Assembly: GCA_021904315.1 (NCBI GenBank)
Contig: CM038921.1
Span: 11,686,146 to 11,750,145 of the forward strand
Direction of reading: 5' to 3'
DNA: 64,000 nt
Origin: Sphagnum magellanicum
Taxonomy: Eukaryota; Streptophyta; Sphagnopsida; Sphagnales; Sphagnaceae
Shown here: piece by piece, positions 44,190 to 57,995 of the stretch
Numbering within the stretch: position 1 is the first letter of the stretch
How the letters are laid out: every line of letters starts with the position of its first letter
Position numbers and translations under genes: made by a program
Notes under the pieces: model-generated
The model's database searches: none
Told to the model about the DNA's origin: nothing
Seen by the model: only the letters and a program-made list of their open reading frames with translations

Positions 44190-47100
44190 CTTGCCTGGCA
44201 CAATTGTTGGAATGGTAGAATTATCAGAGGCTTGCCCATTCGCTCATGCATTGTTGATGGAGGAAGTCAGCATGGCTACCTTCGTTGGATCCATAACCTG
44301 CTCTGCACAAGCTGCAAGAATGCCTGGCTCATCAGCTCAATCTTTGATTTCCCAGATATAGGTGAAGGCAGAGTACTACCCTTGATTGAATGTAAAAGAA
44401 CACATGGAAGACTTGATGACTTGATGCCTTGATGACTGACTGGGGGATTTCTTCTACCCTATGGTTGGAATCAGAGCTGAAACTGTGATGGCACAAGGGG
44501 ATAGTGCAACAGAAATGCTTCTCATGGAGTATAAATGCTTGTAAGACACATCAAGTTTGGGCAGTATGTGGAGGCAGTCAAGGTTTTTGCAAAATGCAAA
44601 CAGATGGGATTGACAAACAAGCATGCCAATGCCAAGCACTGACATACAAAAGACGTGACAAATTGACAATGGCATCCACAGAAGGGAGAAGAAGCACACA
44701 TCTCTTTCAAATGTTTCCAGTAATTCAGTTTCAAGTTGGGAAAGAAAAAGATCGATTGCAACACGAAACTAAAACCATTGACAAAGTCTAGGATACCAGC
44801 AAATTTCCTGCTCAAAGTTTTAAGCCATAGGGTTGCTTGTCATAGTCTTATGACTGTTGAACCCATCACTTGAATCCATCCTCATTCACTTGTCATAGTG
44901 TTGCTTAGAAATCAAGCACCCTGTAGCTTTGGCATTAATTGTATTTTTGGCTGGAACTTGACCCAATGTGTGAGTGACCTCATCCATACATGGGTGAATG
45001 ATTATGCCATTGGGGCAAGTTGGCATAATCATTCACCCATAATGCACATAACCATTCACCCAGTTAATCTGTGCATATTATGGATCAGCATGTTCCATAC
45101 AAATTGCATGCATTTAGATGAGAAGCTATCAATCCGGTCAGCGAAGTTTTAAGTTTGAGGTGTGAAGTGCGAACCTGCCATAAAGGCCAGAGTCATCACC
45201 CCATGAGTTGCTTTTTTAGAAGGTATTGAAAATCTCAGGCGGCCCGAAAGATAGGGCCCATATGCTCAACATTCACTGAGCATTTGGGCTCGTTGTAGTG
45301 GAAAACTATCCTCGGGTTACTACACAATTTTGAGGAATCTCATGAAATGTTTAGTGGTCCAAATTGATTTGACAGTTTAAATTCTGGAAGCAGAATTTTT
45401 TTTCCCTACTTACAAACAGATCAGAAACATGGTGCTTGATGATGAAAATACTCTGAAGAGGTTGAACATCTTGGTCTAATTTTGAAGCTTCATCAATTCA
45501 ATTTTCTGTTGTGAATTAGCTGGGTGGTTTGGATTGCGAGAATGTGTTATAACTGGCTTTAATTTCTCTTCAATCATTTTATTCCTTGAAGATGAACACG
45601 ACATAAATCTCATGTTCAGTTTGAATATAAGTACTCCTGATGATGGCTCAGTTTCTGAGTGCAGAATTGCAAAGTGTCTGTCATCAGATAGACATCATCC
45701 AATGGCAAGCAACAATTGGTTTTGAGGACTCTACATGGTGCAAGAGACCAAGAAGACCTTGAAGGATAAGAGACACACAATATGTTGTGGGCTCCTAGAT
45801 GCTTGTGCTCATTACCAAATTCTAGAGAAACTTGCTTGCCTGCTGGATCCACATGCAAATCTCCAATGGAAAAAAAACACCTGCCTTCATTTTCTCACTG
45901 AAGGGGCAGTGTCAAAGACTGTTGATAGGAGAATGTGCTCAGCTGAACATGTGGCTTTCTGGATACCTGTAGATGGCAGCTGTTGCTGTTCCACCAGCAT
46001 TGAAACTGATAGTGCTCCATAATTGGTATGCAGGCTACAGGTATATGTTGGGATGATTGACAAGGAGCTGAATGACAAAGGGTAACTCATTGTCTTCAAT
46101 CCTACAAGCACCCAAATGAGCATTATCAATTAGAGCAGGCTTGTGCTTGCATTCTGTTTCCCAGCATTTGGTCCTACAGCTGAGAGGCTCCAAAATCTTA
46201 CAAAATGGGATTGTTTCTTTGTGCAGGTATATAGTACCTGGGTTGGGTGATGCGAGAGATTGTAGTGTTGGCACTTGACTTCCAGGCCCTGTTGTTGTTG
46301 TACACGCTTGCATCAATATTCCCTGCATCCTCCTCCTCCAAGGATTGTTTGTGGACATTCCACAAACTCACTTTTGTCAAACAACAGATTTGATGATTCC
46401 CCCTATCTTTAGAAATCAAGTTGCTCAGAGCTCAGATATGAGTTCAAAGTTCTGTGCAAACTCAAAGTGTAACTGTAGAGTCCAATTTGGAAGCTCATTA
46501 TTATAACTCCAGATCATGTCCTCCTTTCTCCCATGCGATTACTAGCTTGATGCTAAAGATCCATCACAAGAATGACCAATAATTAATAAATTCTTTAGAG
46601 AGTGTTGTTCTGTTTCAAAGACTTGTATAGTCAGTGGGTACTTGAGTAAGTAGGCTTGCTTGAATTACTTGATCTGAGAATCCTCTCACAATCCATGCAT
46701 GGAAAAAAATAATTTGTAGATAACACAACCGAAATTTTGTTTTGTTAGGCCATATGTCTAGCAATAGCAAATAAAGAATGTCAAAAATATAAATGGAAAA
46801 ACAATGATGTATAACAAAATATGCACAATTTTATGTTTGTTTGGGGGAATTTTTATAAAAAATAATCAGATGAAAAGTGTAATGAAAATTAAAAAAAATG
46901 AAAAATCTAACGGATTATACAAAAAGACATAATTTGTAATCAATTTAGATGTAAAATGACAATATTAAGCATGATTTCCCTAATTAACAATTCAAGGTAC
47001 ATACAATAATGTAATTCAAAATTATAACTTAAGTTTCACAAAATAAACTCATCTTTTCCAATCGATTCATTGTCATTGATAGTGCGTAATAGCGTGGAGC

Positions 47101-47650
47101 CCAAAAATTAATTATTTAAAATACGCATGTGTATCAAAGGGTCCCATATCATCATCAAAATCAACATGCTCAAACCTACTTGCCAAAATCAAAATTCCTT
47201 GCTTTATCCTCTTCACAAGCTAAGGGTTTAGAATTGCAACAACACCACAAATCAATATGCATTCCCAAAGGACACCCATTCCATCCTAGTGACAACCTCT
47301 CTCCCCATGCTTTGCTTCAACATATTAAAACTCCAAACCACAAAACTTTGACTCCAAAAGTTCAATAACTCACACAGAGTTGCCATCCCAAACTTTCGCA
47401 TCACAACTCTTTTTTGGGGGGCAAAAATCGCTGCCTCTCTCTCCCCTCCCCCCAATTAGAGGTCGGTGCATGCCTTGTTTTGACCAAACCCCGCACTTAA
47501 CTATGTGTGAATGAACTTGCTTGATCAGTGTGCCATTTTGGAGCCTATGATGGCTCTCCAAGTGGCCCCCAAAATTTTGAGAACAAATTAAATAAATTTG
47601 TGCTGTATTTGTTTAAAACTAACTAACAAAGCCACTTTTGATTTGTCCCA
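44190..47650. other. Intergenic DNA, no gene supported
   Basis: Frames at 44504-44791 (+) and 45735-46022 (+) give faint PPR-like phrases ('FGQYVEAVKVFAKMQTDG', 'GLLDACAHYQILEK') that are too scattered to call. The last kilobase is AT-rich and empty. Confidence 0.35.
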
Positions 47651-47656
47651 CAATTT

Positions 47657-47835
47657 AGGGTTTATAACATACCCTTATAGGCGGTGATTCACCTTAGCCA
47701 CCTCCAACTACACTAAGGCCCACTTTAGATGAGGTCTAGGGTTTGAAACATACCCTTCAAGGTATGATCATAGGTGCCAATTGACCCTCACCACCTTCAA
47801 CTACTAAGGCCCACTTTAAAATGGGGTCTAGGGTC
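47657..47835. repeat. Two-copy tandem duplication, about 90-95 bp
   Basis: 'gggttt(a/g)(t/a)aacatacccttata/caagg', then 'ccacctccaact' / 'ccaccttcaact' and 'aaggcccacttta', then 'a(t/a)ga/gg-gtctaggg', occur twice in a row with diverged spacing. A related phrase, 'cctcatctaaag', appears twice near 48048 and 48131. Confidence 0.6.
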
Positions 47836-50800
47836 CAAATTCCTAGGAACCAATTTGGACTCATTTGAACCAGATTGAATCCTTGAGTTGGCTATGCTTT
47901 GGACACTAGCTTGCATCTTGGTTCTTTGAAATTGTGAGCTCTCCTTTTTAGGTCTTTTTTTTCCCTTTGGGGTTCCAACCAATTGATGTTCCCTCCAAAA
48001 TGGTGCAATGTAAGTTTAGCCTTGATTTGCCACTTTTTGGTCGTGGACCCTCATCTAAAGGTCATCATGAGTCCAATTTATGGCTCTCATCCAATAGGAT
48101 TGCTCTATTTTCATTGGACCTTAGACCTTGGACCCTCATCTAAAGTGACCCTAAGAAACAATAACCATGTTTTTTTTAGGGTTATTGTTTCATAGGGGAG
48201 GAAAAGCGAAAGTTGGTGGTAAATTACAAAATTATCTCACAAGGTGGATTACAAAGCCTTGAAAAAGGAAGTTGTAAAGGAGCATTGAACAATGGAAATG
48301 GAACAAGTATCCAAAAGGTAACCCTATCTACAAGAGTCAATTTGGCCTTATCTATACTCCCCCCCCACATGAAAGACAATTTCAAAGTCGGATAACACCT
48401 TCCAAAGAGTGAACCAGCACCCACCAGCACACCATCCACTGGATGCCCATTATGACTCGGATGTGGATGAACCTCAACTGAGTTGATATCTGGTTTCACC
48501 TTGGTAACCCATTGTGTTGAACCTTGGGTTCCAGTTCTACACCCTTTTTTTTTTTTGGGGTCTCACAACCTCCCTTGTCATTCCTAGTTTGATTCTTCAA
48601 ATTTGGAAAAAAATCTTCAAATTTGGTGATTTCCAAGAGAAAAAAAAACACCCAAGTTTAAAACCAGGCCCACCTCAACCCCACATTGCACCCCACATTG
48701 CACATGATCCTAGATGTGAATCATATGATATATTGGGCCAGGGAACACTCTACTACTTACTACCTTGGCAGCTTCAACACTAATTATATTATTTTCAAAA
48801 ATGTTGAAAATTTCAAAAACTGATTTTTTACCCAAATTTTTTTTTAAAAATTGTGAAAGAACTCGTAAAAAAATCCAAATCCAATCACACCACCTACCCA
48901 CCACTTTGTCCCTACCTATGAACTAACACATCCAACACTCTAGCCTACTTTTAAAGCTATTATCCTACTTTTACTTGCCAACCAACCTCGCTACTTAATA
49001 AGCTCATCCAAGTCACCATGCCATGAGTGACCAATGAAGCTATCACAATATGCAAGAGGTTGGTATTTGCTTAAGGCCCCTTACTTACATACCCACCAAT
49101 GCCACAAACAACAAATGAGGGTATTGCATATGCATACATTGCCCTCCTTTGATAGCTTGATCTAGTGAAGCCTTTTTTTTTAATGATTTTATGAAAATAC
49201 ATGAAACACCATTCATACGAGTATTGCATACAACGGACCAATCATGATGTGATGAGGACTTAAATGCTAATGGACCAAGTTTTTGCAATACCCTCATATG
49301 GCGTGATGATACATGGGGCATCTACCATTAAATTTAGACAAAAAAAATTAAGTCCATGCAATTCCTACAAGTTGAGTGAAAAATAGAAGGGCATTAATGA
49401 TTTTAAATGAATGAATGTATGTATTGCATTTGGTGGATCAAATGTAGTTGAAATAAAACCTTGGGTGATTGAGAAATATTTTTTTGCAATACTCACATAT
49501 TCAAATCTTACCATGCATTGTGCTAATAATAACTTTAAACTTTCATCAATGAAGGTATTATTCATTCTACCATGGTTCTAGCCAATGTTCTCCTCATGTA
49601 GATGAGGGTATTGCTCATTTGATTTTATGGTTAATGTAAATCATTTGTGATGAATGGAAATATTGTGTGGAAAGGGGATGCTATGTATGTGCAATATGGC
49701 ATAAAATGATCAAGATGCAGAAATTGGGAGTGGAAAGATTTGATTTAGAAAATAAAATGGGTAAAGAGTTACAAAAATGAATATGTGGACAAAAAATGAT
49801 CGAATGACCACATTATAAAAATGTGGTGAAATGCAAAAGAATCTCATCACAACCTATGTTACAATGGTTTGACATTATGCTCTAATGTGCACCCTTGCTT
49901 GAGGAAAATGAATCATAAAAAATATCCTTGTTCCTTTGATAGGTTGCCAAAGTTGTTGTGGCATTTGCCCATGGTGTGGATGAAAAATGATGATGCTGAA
50001 GTGCAAACTAAACCATGTTCATCACTAAGACCTCTTTATGATTCAAAACTTAGTTTAACAAAAGAATAAATTAGTTTCATGATTCAATTGGAGGATGGAA
50101 ACAATGTAAAAAATAACAAATTAAATGTTTGCAAATCTACTAGCCATGAATCGTTTATGATTCATGGTATTTACATATTGTTTACATATCTTTTTCTTAG
50201 TTGTCCTTAATGGATTCCAACCTTTAATTCCAACCATCCTATGATGTAACCTTGAGGGCTTCACATTAACAACCTTGCTTGCTCAAATTCCTTTGGCAAG
50301 GTCATCATCCTTTTCAACTTGTGACAAGGCACTACATGAAATAAATCCCACGCCCCATACAAGAATGGTAGTCAATCTTAACATGTCAAAGGTTAATCGT
50401 ACTTGTAAGGGTTGTTGAACCTCTTGCAAATGTTGTGCCTCAATCTAAAGTTGATCGCATTCAATTTTAGTTTTTTCTTTTTTTGCATTATCAATTGTTT
50501 TCTTCTCATTGTGTGTTTGTATCGCTTGGAGGTTGTTCAAAACATGAACATTCATGGAATGATGGTCTTGTTACTTCGGCTTGGATGACAAGTAAAAGTT
50601 TGCCTAAATTTGTTCCACTCCATGTGAAAACCATATGTTTTGTCTAGATGTTAATGAAACAACTATTTAATCACATAGGAGTTAGTGCATGCATAAACTT
50701 TGCAAATGCACTCCAACTTTTCATGAATCCATGCAACATCTTCCATTGTGTTTCTAGGTCAAAAAAACTCTACATGCTAGCATGCAAAAACAAGTGTGAA

Positions 50801-53140
50801 AAAATTGAGTGCTTGAAACACAATTCATCACTTGATAATGTATGAGAAAAGGTCCACATTTTGGAGAAGGGGAATATATGATAATCTTTTTTCCCTCTCT
50901 TTGTATTCATACTTGAAGCACCTAGAACATTTGGTAATTCTTTGTTTGTTACAAAATTCATCTTATACTTATCAGTGTTAATCAATGTCTTTCCTTGATG
51001 TTTAAGTTGTTTCCAAGGCACGATCCTGAAAAACAACACCATGGTTCATTAACTCTTTTTTTTTAACTTCTTCATCTTTATCTAGAAGAAGAAGGTGGGT
51101 TGTCACCCCAAAAAAACTAACTCCCTTGGCAATGCATTATCAAAACAAGAGAAAGTTCCCTTCGTAGGAAACAATGAAAAAAAAACTGAAACAAAAGTTC
51201 TTCTTATGTGACACCAACAAGAAGAATGATAATTTAGAAGATGAAGAAAAATTCTACAATAATAAGAAAGAGCCTTCTACAATAACAAGCAATTCTTCTT
51301 TTGTGACAAGAAACACCTGAAACAAATTCAAATAAAACAAATATTTTATTGTGATAAATTTTATCATTTTTTTGGGATAATTTTTTTGGGAAATTTTCAT
51401 TATCATGACGAAGAAGAAGAAGAAGAAGAAGGAAAAAAAAAAAAAAAAACCTTTAAAAGAAACCAAAATCCTTCAAGATATTATTATAACTCTATAACTA
51501 ATCTCAAGTTTCAACACAAGCCAAAATATCATCTTCCAAAAAACCCTAAACCGATTTCACATTAGGTGAACCAGTTTCTTTGGTGAAAGTGTTTAGACTG
51601 TTTAGATTGGAACGGATTTTTTTTTGGTGTTCAGAGTGTGGACACAGTAAGTAAGTAGATGTACAACATCTTATCTATTGGCAGGGCCCAGGTTTAGGGT
51701 TTAGGTTTAGGGTTTAGTGTTTGCAATGCCTTGATTTGGATGGTCGAAGATTTGCATGCAAATGCTCAAAGATCCATTCAAGGGATGAAAGCATCTTCCT
51801 AATGCTGAAATATCCGTTCAATGGATGAAAGTATCTTCCTTCCGTGTGGTGTGGAATGTGCTTTTGAAATGCAAAGGAAATAAATTTTGGAGTGCTCATC
51901 ATTTTTATTTTTTTCCTTTGAGGCTTTTTGCAAATGGGAAGAAGCTCCAAAGGAAATTCACTTCACTCCCATGCAAATTTCTCCTTTGGCAACTTACTTT
52001 GTGACTTGGTTTGTTTTTCATCCAAGGAAGAAGAAACCAGCGGGGAATCTTTTGGGGAATATTCTGTAGGTAAATTATAAAAATAATTTTGATTAATATT
52101 CCATGTCAAAAATAGTTAAAATTTAATATATAAATATTTACATGGAATATAATGGACTAAATTTGATTAGTCAGAGAGACAGACATGTCGTCACATTTGT
52201 TGCAATACTTGCACTTGAGCATCACTGCATTTGGGGATAAATTTTTGGCCTGATTTGGGAACCAATTTGGTGGGGGTGACTCAAGGAGACCTAGCTATAT
52301 TATTTGTGTAGCTCCTATATATATTATTTATTTATTTATTTCATTTTTAATTCCAAACTAAGTACCCACTTTTTAAAAATATAATTCAAATTCATTTTGA
52401 ATTGCAAACTAATTTTTTTCATCTATAATCATTTTGTTAGAATCTGCTAGTAGTATAGTTTATAGCCAAATTTGGCTAAATATTCCTAGGGCTGATTGTC
52501 ACTTTTTAGAAATCTTCCTATGACTGATGGCCACTTTGGCTAGCTACAAACAAACATTCCTTTAAAAAAAAGCACTGATTGGTACCATGGTTAAATTTTA
52601 ATTTAAAAATTAAAAATTAAATAAAATAAATAAATAAAACCTTCTTTTGGGTTGCTTCTAGATAATAGATATTCCATCCAGAAGACAAGCATTAGGGTTC
52701 AAATTTGAAGTCCAAATTTTAGATATTGTCAAGGTATCAATCACCATTTGTACGTGTCGGTTTACTCTGTTTGGCCCCCAGTTTTCAGCTCTTCATGAGT
52801 CCAAAAAAAGGTTAGATGTCAACACTAAGGACAACTAACCCTACTAAATTCAAAATGCCTCTCTCCACTTCAATTTTAAAAATTACACACACACACACAC
52901 ACATATTTATTTATTTATTTATTCATATTTATATTTATTTATTTATATTTTTCTATTTATTTATTATTATTTTGACGGTTTTATCAGGTATGTAGAATCT
53001 TCAAGAAGCTGGCTTTGTCGTCTACTTCAAAAGCCACTCGTAGTGTTTTGGATCAGAACTATGTGTAAAATGGCCTTTCGAATATGTTGGAGACGATAAT
53101 TTTTTTTGTTGGGAGAAGGGTTACTAAATTATTCCACACC
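47836..53140. other. AT-rich intergenic DNA with simple repeats
   Basis: No gene recognised. It includes a (GAA)n tract at about 51409-51431, an (AC)n-(TTTA)n compound microsatellite at about 52886-52950, and scattered 'gggtattgc' phrases around 49110-49620. A frame at 49869-50069 has no known motif. Confidence 0.4.
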
Positions 53141-53270
53141 AAATCCTTAGCATGTTTTGACAACACAGGAAGTGAACCCCAAAAGAAGGACGACCATAGC
53201 TATGTAAATCCTTAGCATGTTTTGACAACACACGAAGTGAACCCCAAAAGAAGGATGACCATGGGCATGG
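53141..53270. repeat. Two-copy tandem duplication, 65-bp period
   Basis: The block starting 'aaatccttagcatgttttga' recurs exactly 65 bp later, with only a few mismatches over the whole unit. The high identity makes it young. Confidence 0.9.
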
Positions 53271-54516
53271 GTGCCAAGAAATACTTAGTAGTAGTAGTAG
53301 TATTATAATGTCATCAAAATGTAATATGTCGAATGCATGCCACATGAGCATGGTTGTAGTAGTGTTGCACTCTTTTCTTTGGCTTTATTCCCATCTTCCC
53401 AACTGAAACAAAGTAATTAATTATTATTTTACAACCATTGAAAAAATTATTCAATAATTACCTTACACCCACTGAAATATCCCAATGAAGCTTTTTTCGT
53501 GCTCACAAAGAGACAAAAAAAACACTGTAGCACACACGGTTACAATTTACTTTAGATGTCAACATAGCCCGTGTGATGTATTGCAAGTCCCGGGGGGGCC
53601 CCCACATTCGTACATTCTCCTTCTTCTTTGAGTTTAGTGACTTCTCCTTTGAGTTTAGTGGCTATATGTTTATCTTGGGAAATGATAAATTTGGACTCAT
53701 AAACCTTGATTTGGTCTTAAGGATGGGATATTGTTTACATAATGCTTAGATGTGCAACCCCAAAGACATTTGATGTTTCACAATGGATTATGGATTATGT
53801 GATTAGGGTGCTAGTTCACATAAGGTGGAAATGACATTACATTTGTTGTGCTTGTTCTAGAGTTAGCTTGAGTGATGCATTCTATTTGAAAAAAATATGA
53901 TTATTTCTCACATCCAAATTTTTTATTGTTAAATGTTTAAGTCTCCTCTACCCAAAAAATACTAAACATTTAACAATGTACAATGAAGGAGGAGTATGTA
54001 ATTGTCACACTAGGGTTAATCTTTGTGATTGGCCATTCAGACTCACCTATCCAATAACAATCCATATATTGCCTAATCACTATGGCTCAAATGTTAGAAT
54101 CAATGTTAATTTTTTTAACCATCCATAATACCTTGCACAAATTTCTAGGAGTTCAGCCCATTTTCACACCACTATGATGTTGGACCCTTCATCTTAAATT
54201 TGGGCTTGTGGACCATTTAATTGTTGCAATTGGAACATCCCCACACTGTAACACGGAGTGTCTACTCACTAACATCAAACAAGATTCCGACTTTTTTTAG
54301 GCTCCATAATGATGCTTTGACACCTCAACCGTCTACCCTTAATTAGGGTCCACTAGGCTAAACCCAAGCTTCCAACAAAAGCATATGTTGAGCTCACAAG
54401 TAACATACATACTAAAGTTTACCCAGTCAACAAAAGACGATATTCTAACTCTTGTTAGGCAGGCCCCCACACAACTGAACATTCTAATGCAAAATTAATA
54501 ATCACCCATTACACCA
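53271..54516. other. Intergenic DNA, nothing recognised
   Basis: Short chance frames only. Confidence 0.4.
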
Positions 54517-54678
54517 TCATATATATTAATTCACTTGATCTGTCTGTGACAGTGACTCCCGACTGACAGTGGCCACGGACAGTTGTTTGAAAAAAAAAGT
54601 TTTTTTAGAAAACCAAAAACATCAATCAAACATTGTTGAAATAACACACCTGTGCATTATGCACAGGGTTCACACTAG
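54517..54678 (+). mobile_element. Short non-autonomous Helitron, complete
   Basis: The 162-bp element begins TCATATATATTAATTC after a host A. At the 3' end a perfect 8-bp stem CCTGTGCA/TGCACAGG with loop TTA is followed by GTTCACACTAG and then a host T. A 5' TC, a 3' hairpin and CTAG inserted between A and T is the textbook Helitron structure. It has no coding capacity. Confidence 0.88.
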
Positions 54679-57030
54679 TAATTTTTACCAACAAAGTATG
54701 TCGTGCTCATTACAATAGGTTAGGATTTAAGCATCTTAAGATTTCATTTTAGGATCCCACACTTGATGACTCAACACAGTTAGACAAAAACACGATCCAA
54801 TTACTCACTAAACCATAGTCTTTAGAAAACTTTGAATTTGCTCATGACAAGGAAACTTGATATTCCAACTTTGTAGTGTATGGTGTTCATACTGACACAC
54901 TAAAAAATCCACCCGCTAAACATTCAAATCATTACATACGGGTCATTGTAGTGGTCCCATTGGAGATTCCCTTAAGTCCCCCATAAGCATAGGGTAACCA
55001 ACCCCATCGTAGTGCTCCCATCGGAGCTCCCTTAGGGTGCCTCCCCCCCCCCCAAAAACCATGCCTCCGCATTGTAACAAACCCCACACCGCTAACAATT
55101 ACCCACAAGACCGTAGATTCAATAAAGCCGCGTGTATCACACACCTTAAGTAACACACTTAATTCTAAATATGTAGTGTATTATGTTTCCGGCAACATGC
55201 TTAAAGTTTACCAACCACTAGAAAAAACAAAGATTCTAATCTTTTCTTAGGCCAAGCCCGCCGGCCCATCCACCCCCTTTGTTAGGGGACCCCACTCTGA
55301 AAGAATATAACATTAATTTATGGGATTATTATGTCCCGTCCACCCTACCATTCGGGGGGAGTCGGGAAGAAAAGGAACTTACAATTAGACGAAGTCGGAA
55401 AAGATCTCATGAGTTATATCCCCACTTCCGTATAAAAGCTTCCGCTTGCGTAATAGATTCATATGTATCCAAAAGAAGTGGCGTCATTGCTTACAACATC
55501 TTGCAACTTGTTGTAAACGGAAACTTCTCTCTCTTTTTACGGAATAATAATAATATTTCTTATTATTATAGTACGTGTTCATGGGCTTAGCTTGCGGGAG
55601 CTGGTTACTACCTAATCCGTTTACTCGGTTTTGGATTTTTTTGCTCACGCGGTTTTACATTCCTTGCAACCAAGGGGCCCGTGGATTGGCAACAATGTGG
55701 CGAAAATGATCCGTGGTGATGATGACAATGATGTTCGACCGTAGTGGTGGTGGTGGTGGTGGTGGTAATAATTTCTTACATGAGCTCGCTCTTTCATAAG
55801 AAGGAAGCTCGGGAATGGAACGGAACCAGGGGAGGCCTAATTATATTTTTATAAAATTCATGTTTAGTTCAAAATAAGGTGGGGTCACTTAAATTTCTAT
55901 TAAAAATGCCATCAATTCAAAGTGAAAATATTTCAATATACTACTTTGGAGGTACTCTAATTTTATATTTTTTAAATAATTAAGTTAACCTTGCAAATTT
56001 TCTTGGCAAAATTTGAAATTATAAAATTCAAAATGTAAATAAAGAAATAGTTTAAATCATAGGTGATTCTAACTTATTTATTTATTTAATTATCACAATT
56101 TAGCATCTTTAAGAAATAAATAAAATCTAAATATTGACAATTATTAAGTTTTAAGTATAAGGGAAGGCAATACCAGCTTTGAGTACTTAGGGTGGAGCCC
56201 CAAGACACCATGCTCTCATATCCTTTACCCCACGTAGAAGAAGAGGTTTTACCTACCCTTAAATGTCCCCCCACTCACCTCACAAAGGTATGTGTAATTT
56301 CCCTCTTGGGTAGGCCAATTGGTGTCATCCTCTTCCTCTCAAGTTCTTCCCAAAATAAGGGGGCTAGGATGAGAGGTAGTAGCCAAGTCCACCAAAGCCT
56401 AGGTCCCTTCTTTTTGGAAGGAAGGGACCCCCCCCACCCATGGGCTTTTACCCATAATAAAGCATGAGGTGAACATTATTGGAAGCCTAAACATGGGTAT
56501 GTAGATAGATCACAAGAGATGTAGGAGAGGAGAATTCTTGTGCCTACTCTTTAAGAGAGTGAAAAGGGATCTTATATGTGTAGTAAGATCATTTTTTGGA
56601 AAGCCCATCAACAATTTTTACATTGTGTAAAGCCCACTAAGCAAGGCTTCTATGAAAATTTGAGACTCTCTAGACTCCTCATATAATATTCAAAAGGTAT
56701 TTGGCAAGTACCCAACTAGGTATCACAAGAATTCGTTTTAAGGGGGAAAAAAAAAAAAAAAATCAACAACAATCTCTACATTATGTAAAAACTCATTAAA
56801 ACAAAGCTTTATTTAAGAACATTTTTCAAGCATGGATGAGTCACGAGCAAACACAGACTCACAAGACTCACCATTGTCTGAACTTAAGAAAAGCCACCAC
56901 CAGATGAAATTTCAAGACTCTCTAAACTTTTATCTTGAGATCATTTATTTATGTAAAGGCCTAGTCTTAGGGCTTTACCCCATACACAAAAGAGGCCCAC
57001 ACCTGTAAAATTACTCTCTTTTAAAAAGAT
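54679..57030. other. Intergenic DNA with a patch of unusual composition
   Basis: 55260-55830 has more CpG and fewer homopolymers than its surroundings and contains a (GGT)n tract at about 55748-55766. The 103-codon frame there shows no domain. The remainder is AT-rich with poly-A near 56745 and phrases related to the following tandem repeat. Confidence 0.4.
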
Positions 57031-57187
57031 CATCCCTCTCACTCTTAAAAAGTAGGTAAGTTAGATGTTTAAGTCCTTCTCGCTCTTAAGGACTAGGTAA
57101 AGAGACATAAGATCCCTCTCTAACTCTTGAGGAATAAGTAAAACATCCAATCCCTCCCACCCTTAAGGAATAAGTAAAACATAAGAT
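57031..57187. repeat. Tandem repeat, four units of about 39 bp
   Basis: Units begin '(a/g)atccctctc' and carry 'ctcttaagga(a/c)ta(a/g)gtaaa' in varying states. Related phrases are at 13720-13860 and 56535-56575. Confidence 0.65.
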
Positions 57188-57612
57188 AGGAGTAGGCATA
57201 AGATGTAATCCTTTTTTGTGAGGAAGGATATTCCCAAGTGCCTCCCAGCACACTAACAAATGAATACCCCTCAAAACACTGAGAAGTTATCCCATTAATA
57301 GAGAAAAGTGGACCCCAAAAGTGACCTACATCCCCCTTGCTGATGGGGAGGGGGTGAAAGAGAGGAAGAGAGGGAAGGAGAGAGGGTGGGTTGGTGGTAA
57401 CTTGGAAGGTTGATGATGGGGACCAAGGAGCGCTGGGATAGGAAGCAAGCAAGCTCCTTGCTTACTTGCTTGCTTGCTTCCTTCCTTCCTTCCTTAAACA
57501 ACTGACTTTTTATTTCTCTTTGTACTTTGAAGAACCCCCCCCCAAAAAAAAAAAAACCCTAGGCCCACTGGAAAAAAAACCTACCTAGGTTTACCTCCCC
57601 CATCCGCTTGCT

Positions 57613-57619
57613 TATATAA
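57613..57619 (+). promoter_or_regulatory. Probable TATA box of the DREB2-type gene
   Basis: TATATAA lies 383 bp before the start codon. No ATG occurs between the expected transcription start (about 57645) and 57996, which supports this promoter and start together. The leader is rich in GAGAA and CTTCTT tracts. Confidence 0.6.
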
Positions 57620-57995
57620 TGGCTGCTGCTCCTTGCTTTCCCTTTGTCGTTTGGCATTCCCAACCAGCTCCAGTCCCCCCCGCGCTCCCTTGCACAACAG
57701 AGCAGATTTTGCACAGAGCAGAGCAGAGAAGAGAAGAGAACAGAGTCGGAGAGGAATTGACTGAATCTCCACTTTCTCTGCTGTAATTGCTTGTTTCTTC
57801 TTCTTCTGCACTCTCGTGTTGGAGGAGATAGAAGTGCTTTTTCAGCTGCTGCTGTTGCTGCTTTGCTCAATTAGGAAGGGGACTGGAGGGCAGGGTGAGG
57901 GAGAAGAGGGAGAAGAGCCTACTGAGTTTGGGAAGGTGGAGGAAGGAGAAGGAGAAGGAGAAGAAGAAGAAGAAGAAGGGTGTGAGAAGAGAGGG

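Noticed and set aside
44504-46358. Possible second PPR relic
   Set aside because: Phrases such as FGQYVEAVKVFAKMQTDG and GLLDACAHYQILEK look PPR-like, but they are isolated, on differing frames, and lack a consistent repeat order.
55279-55590. 103-codon frame
   Set aside because: No recognisable motif; kept only as a compositional oddity.
57816-57995. 60-residue N-terminal extension of the DREB2 frame
   Set aside because: It begins with GTG, and the first ATG after the TATA box is 57996. The extension is Leu- and Glu-rich low complexity with no family match.
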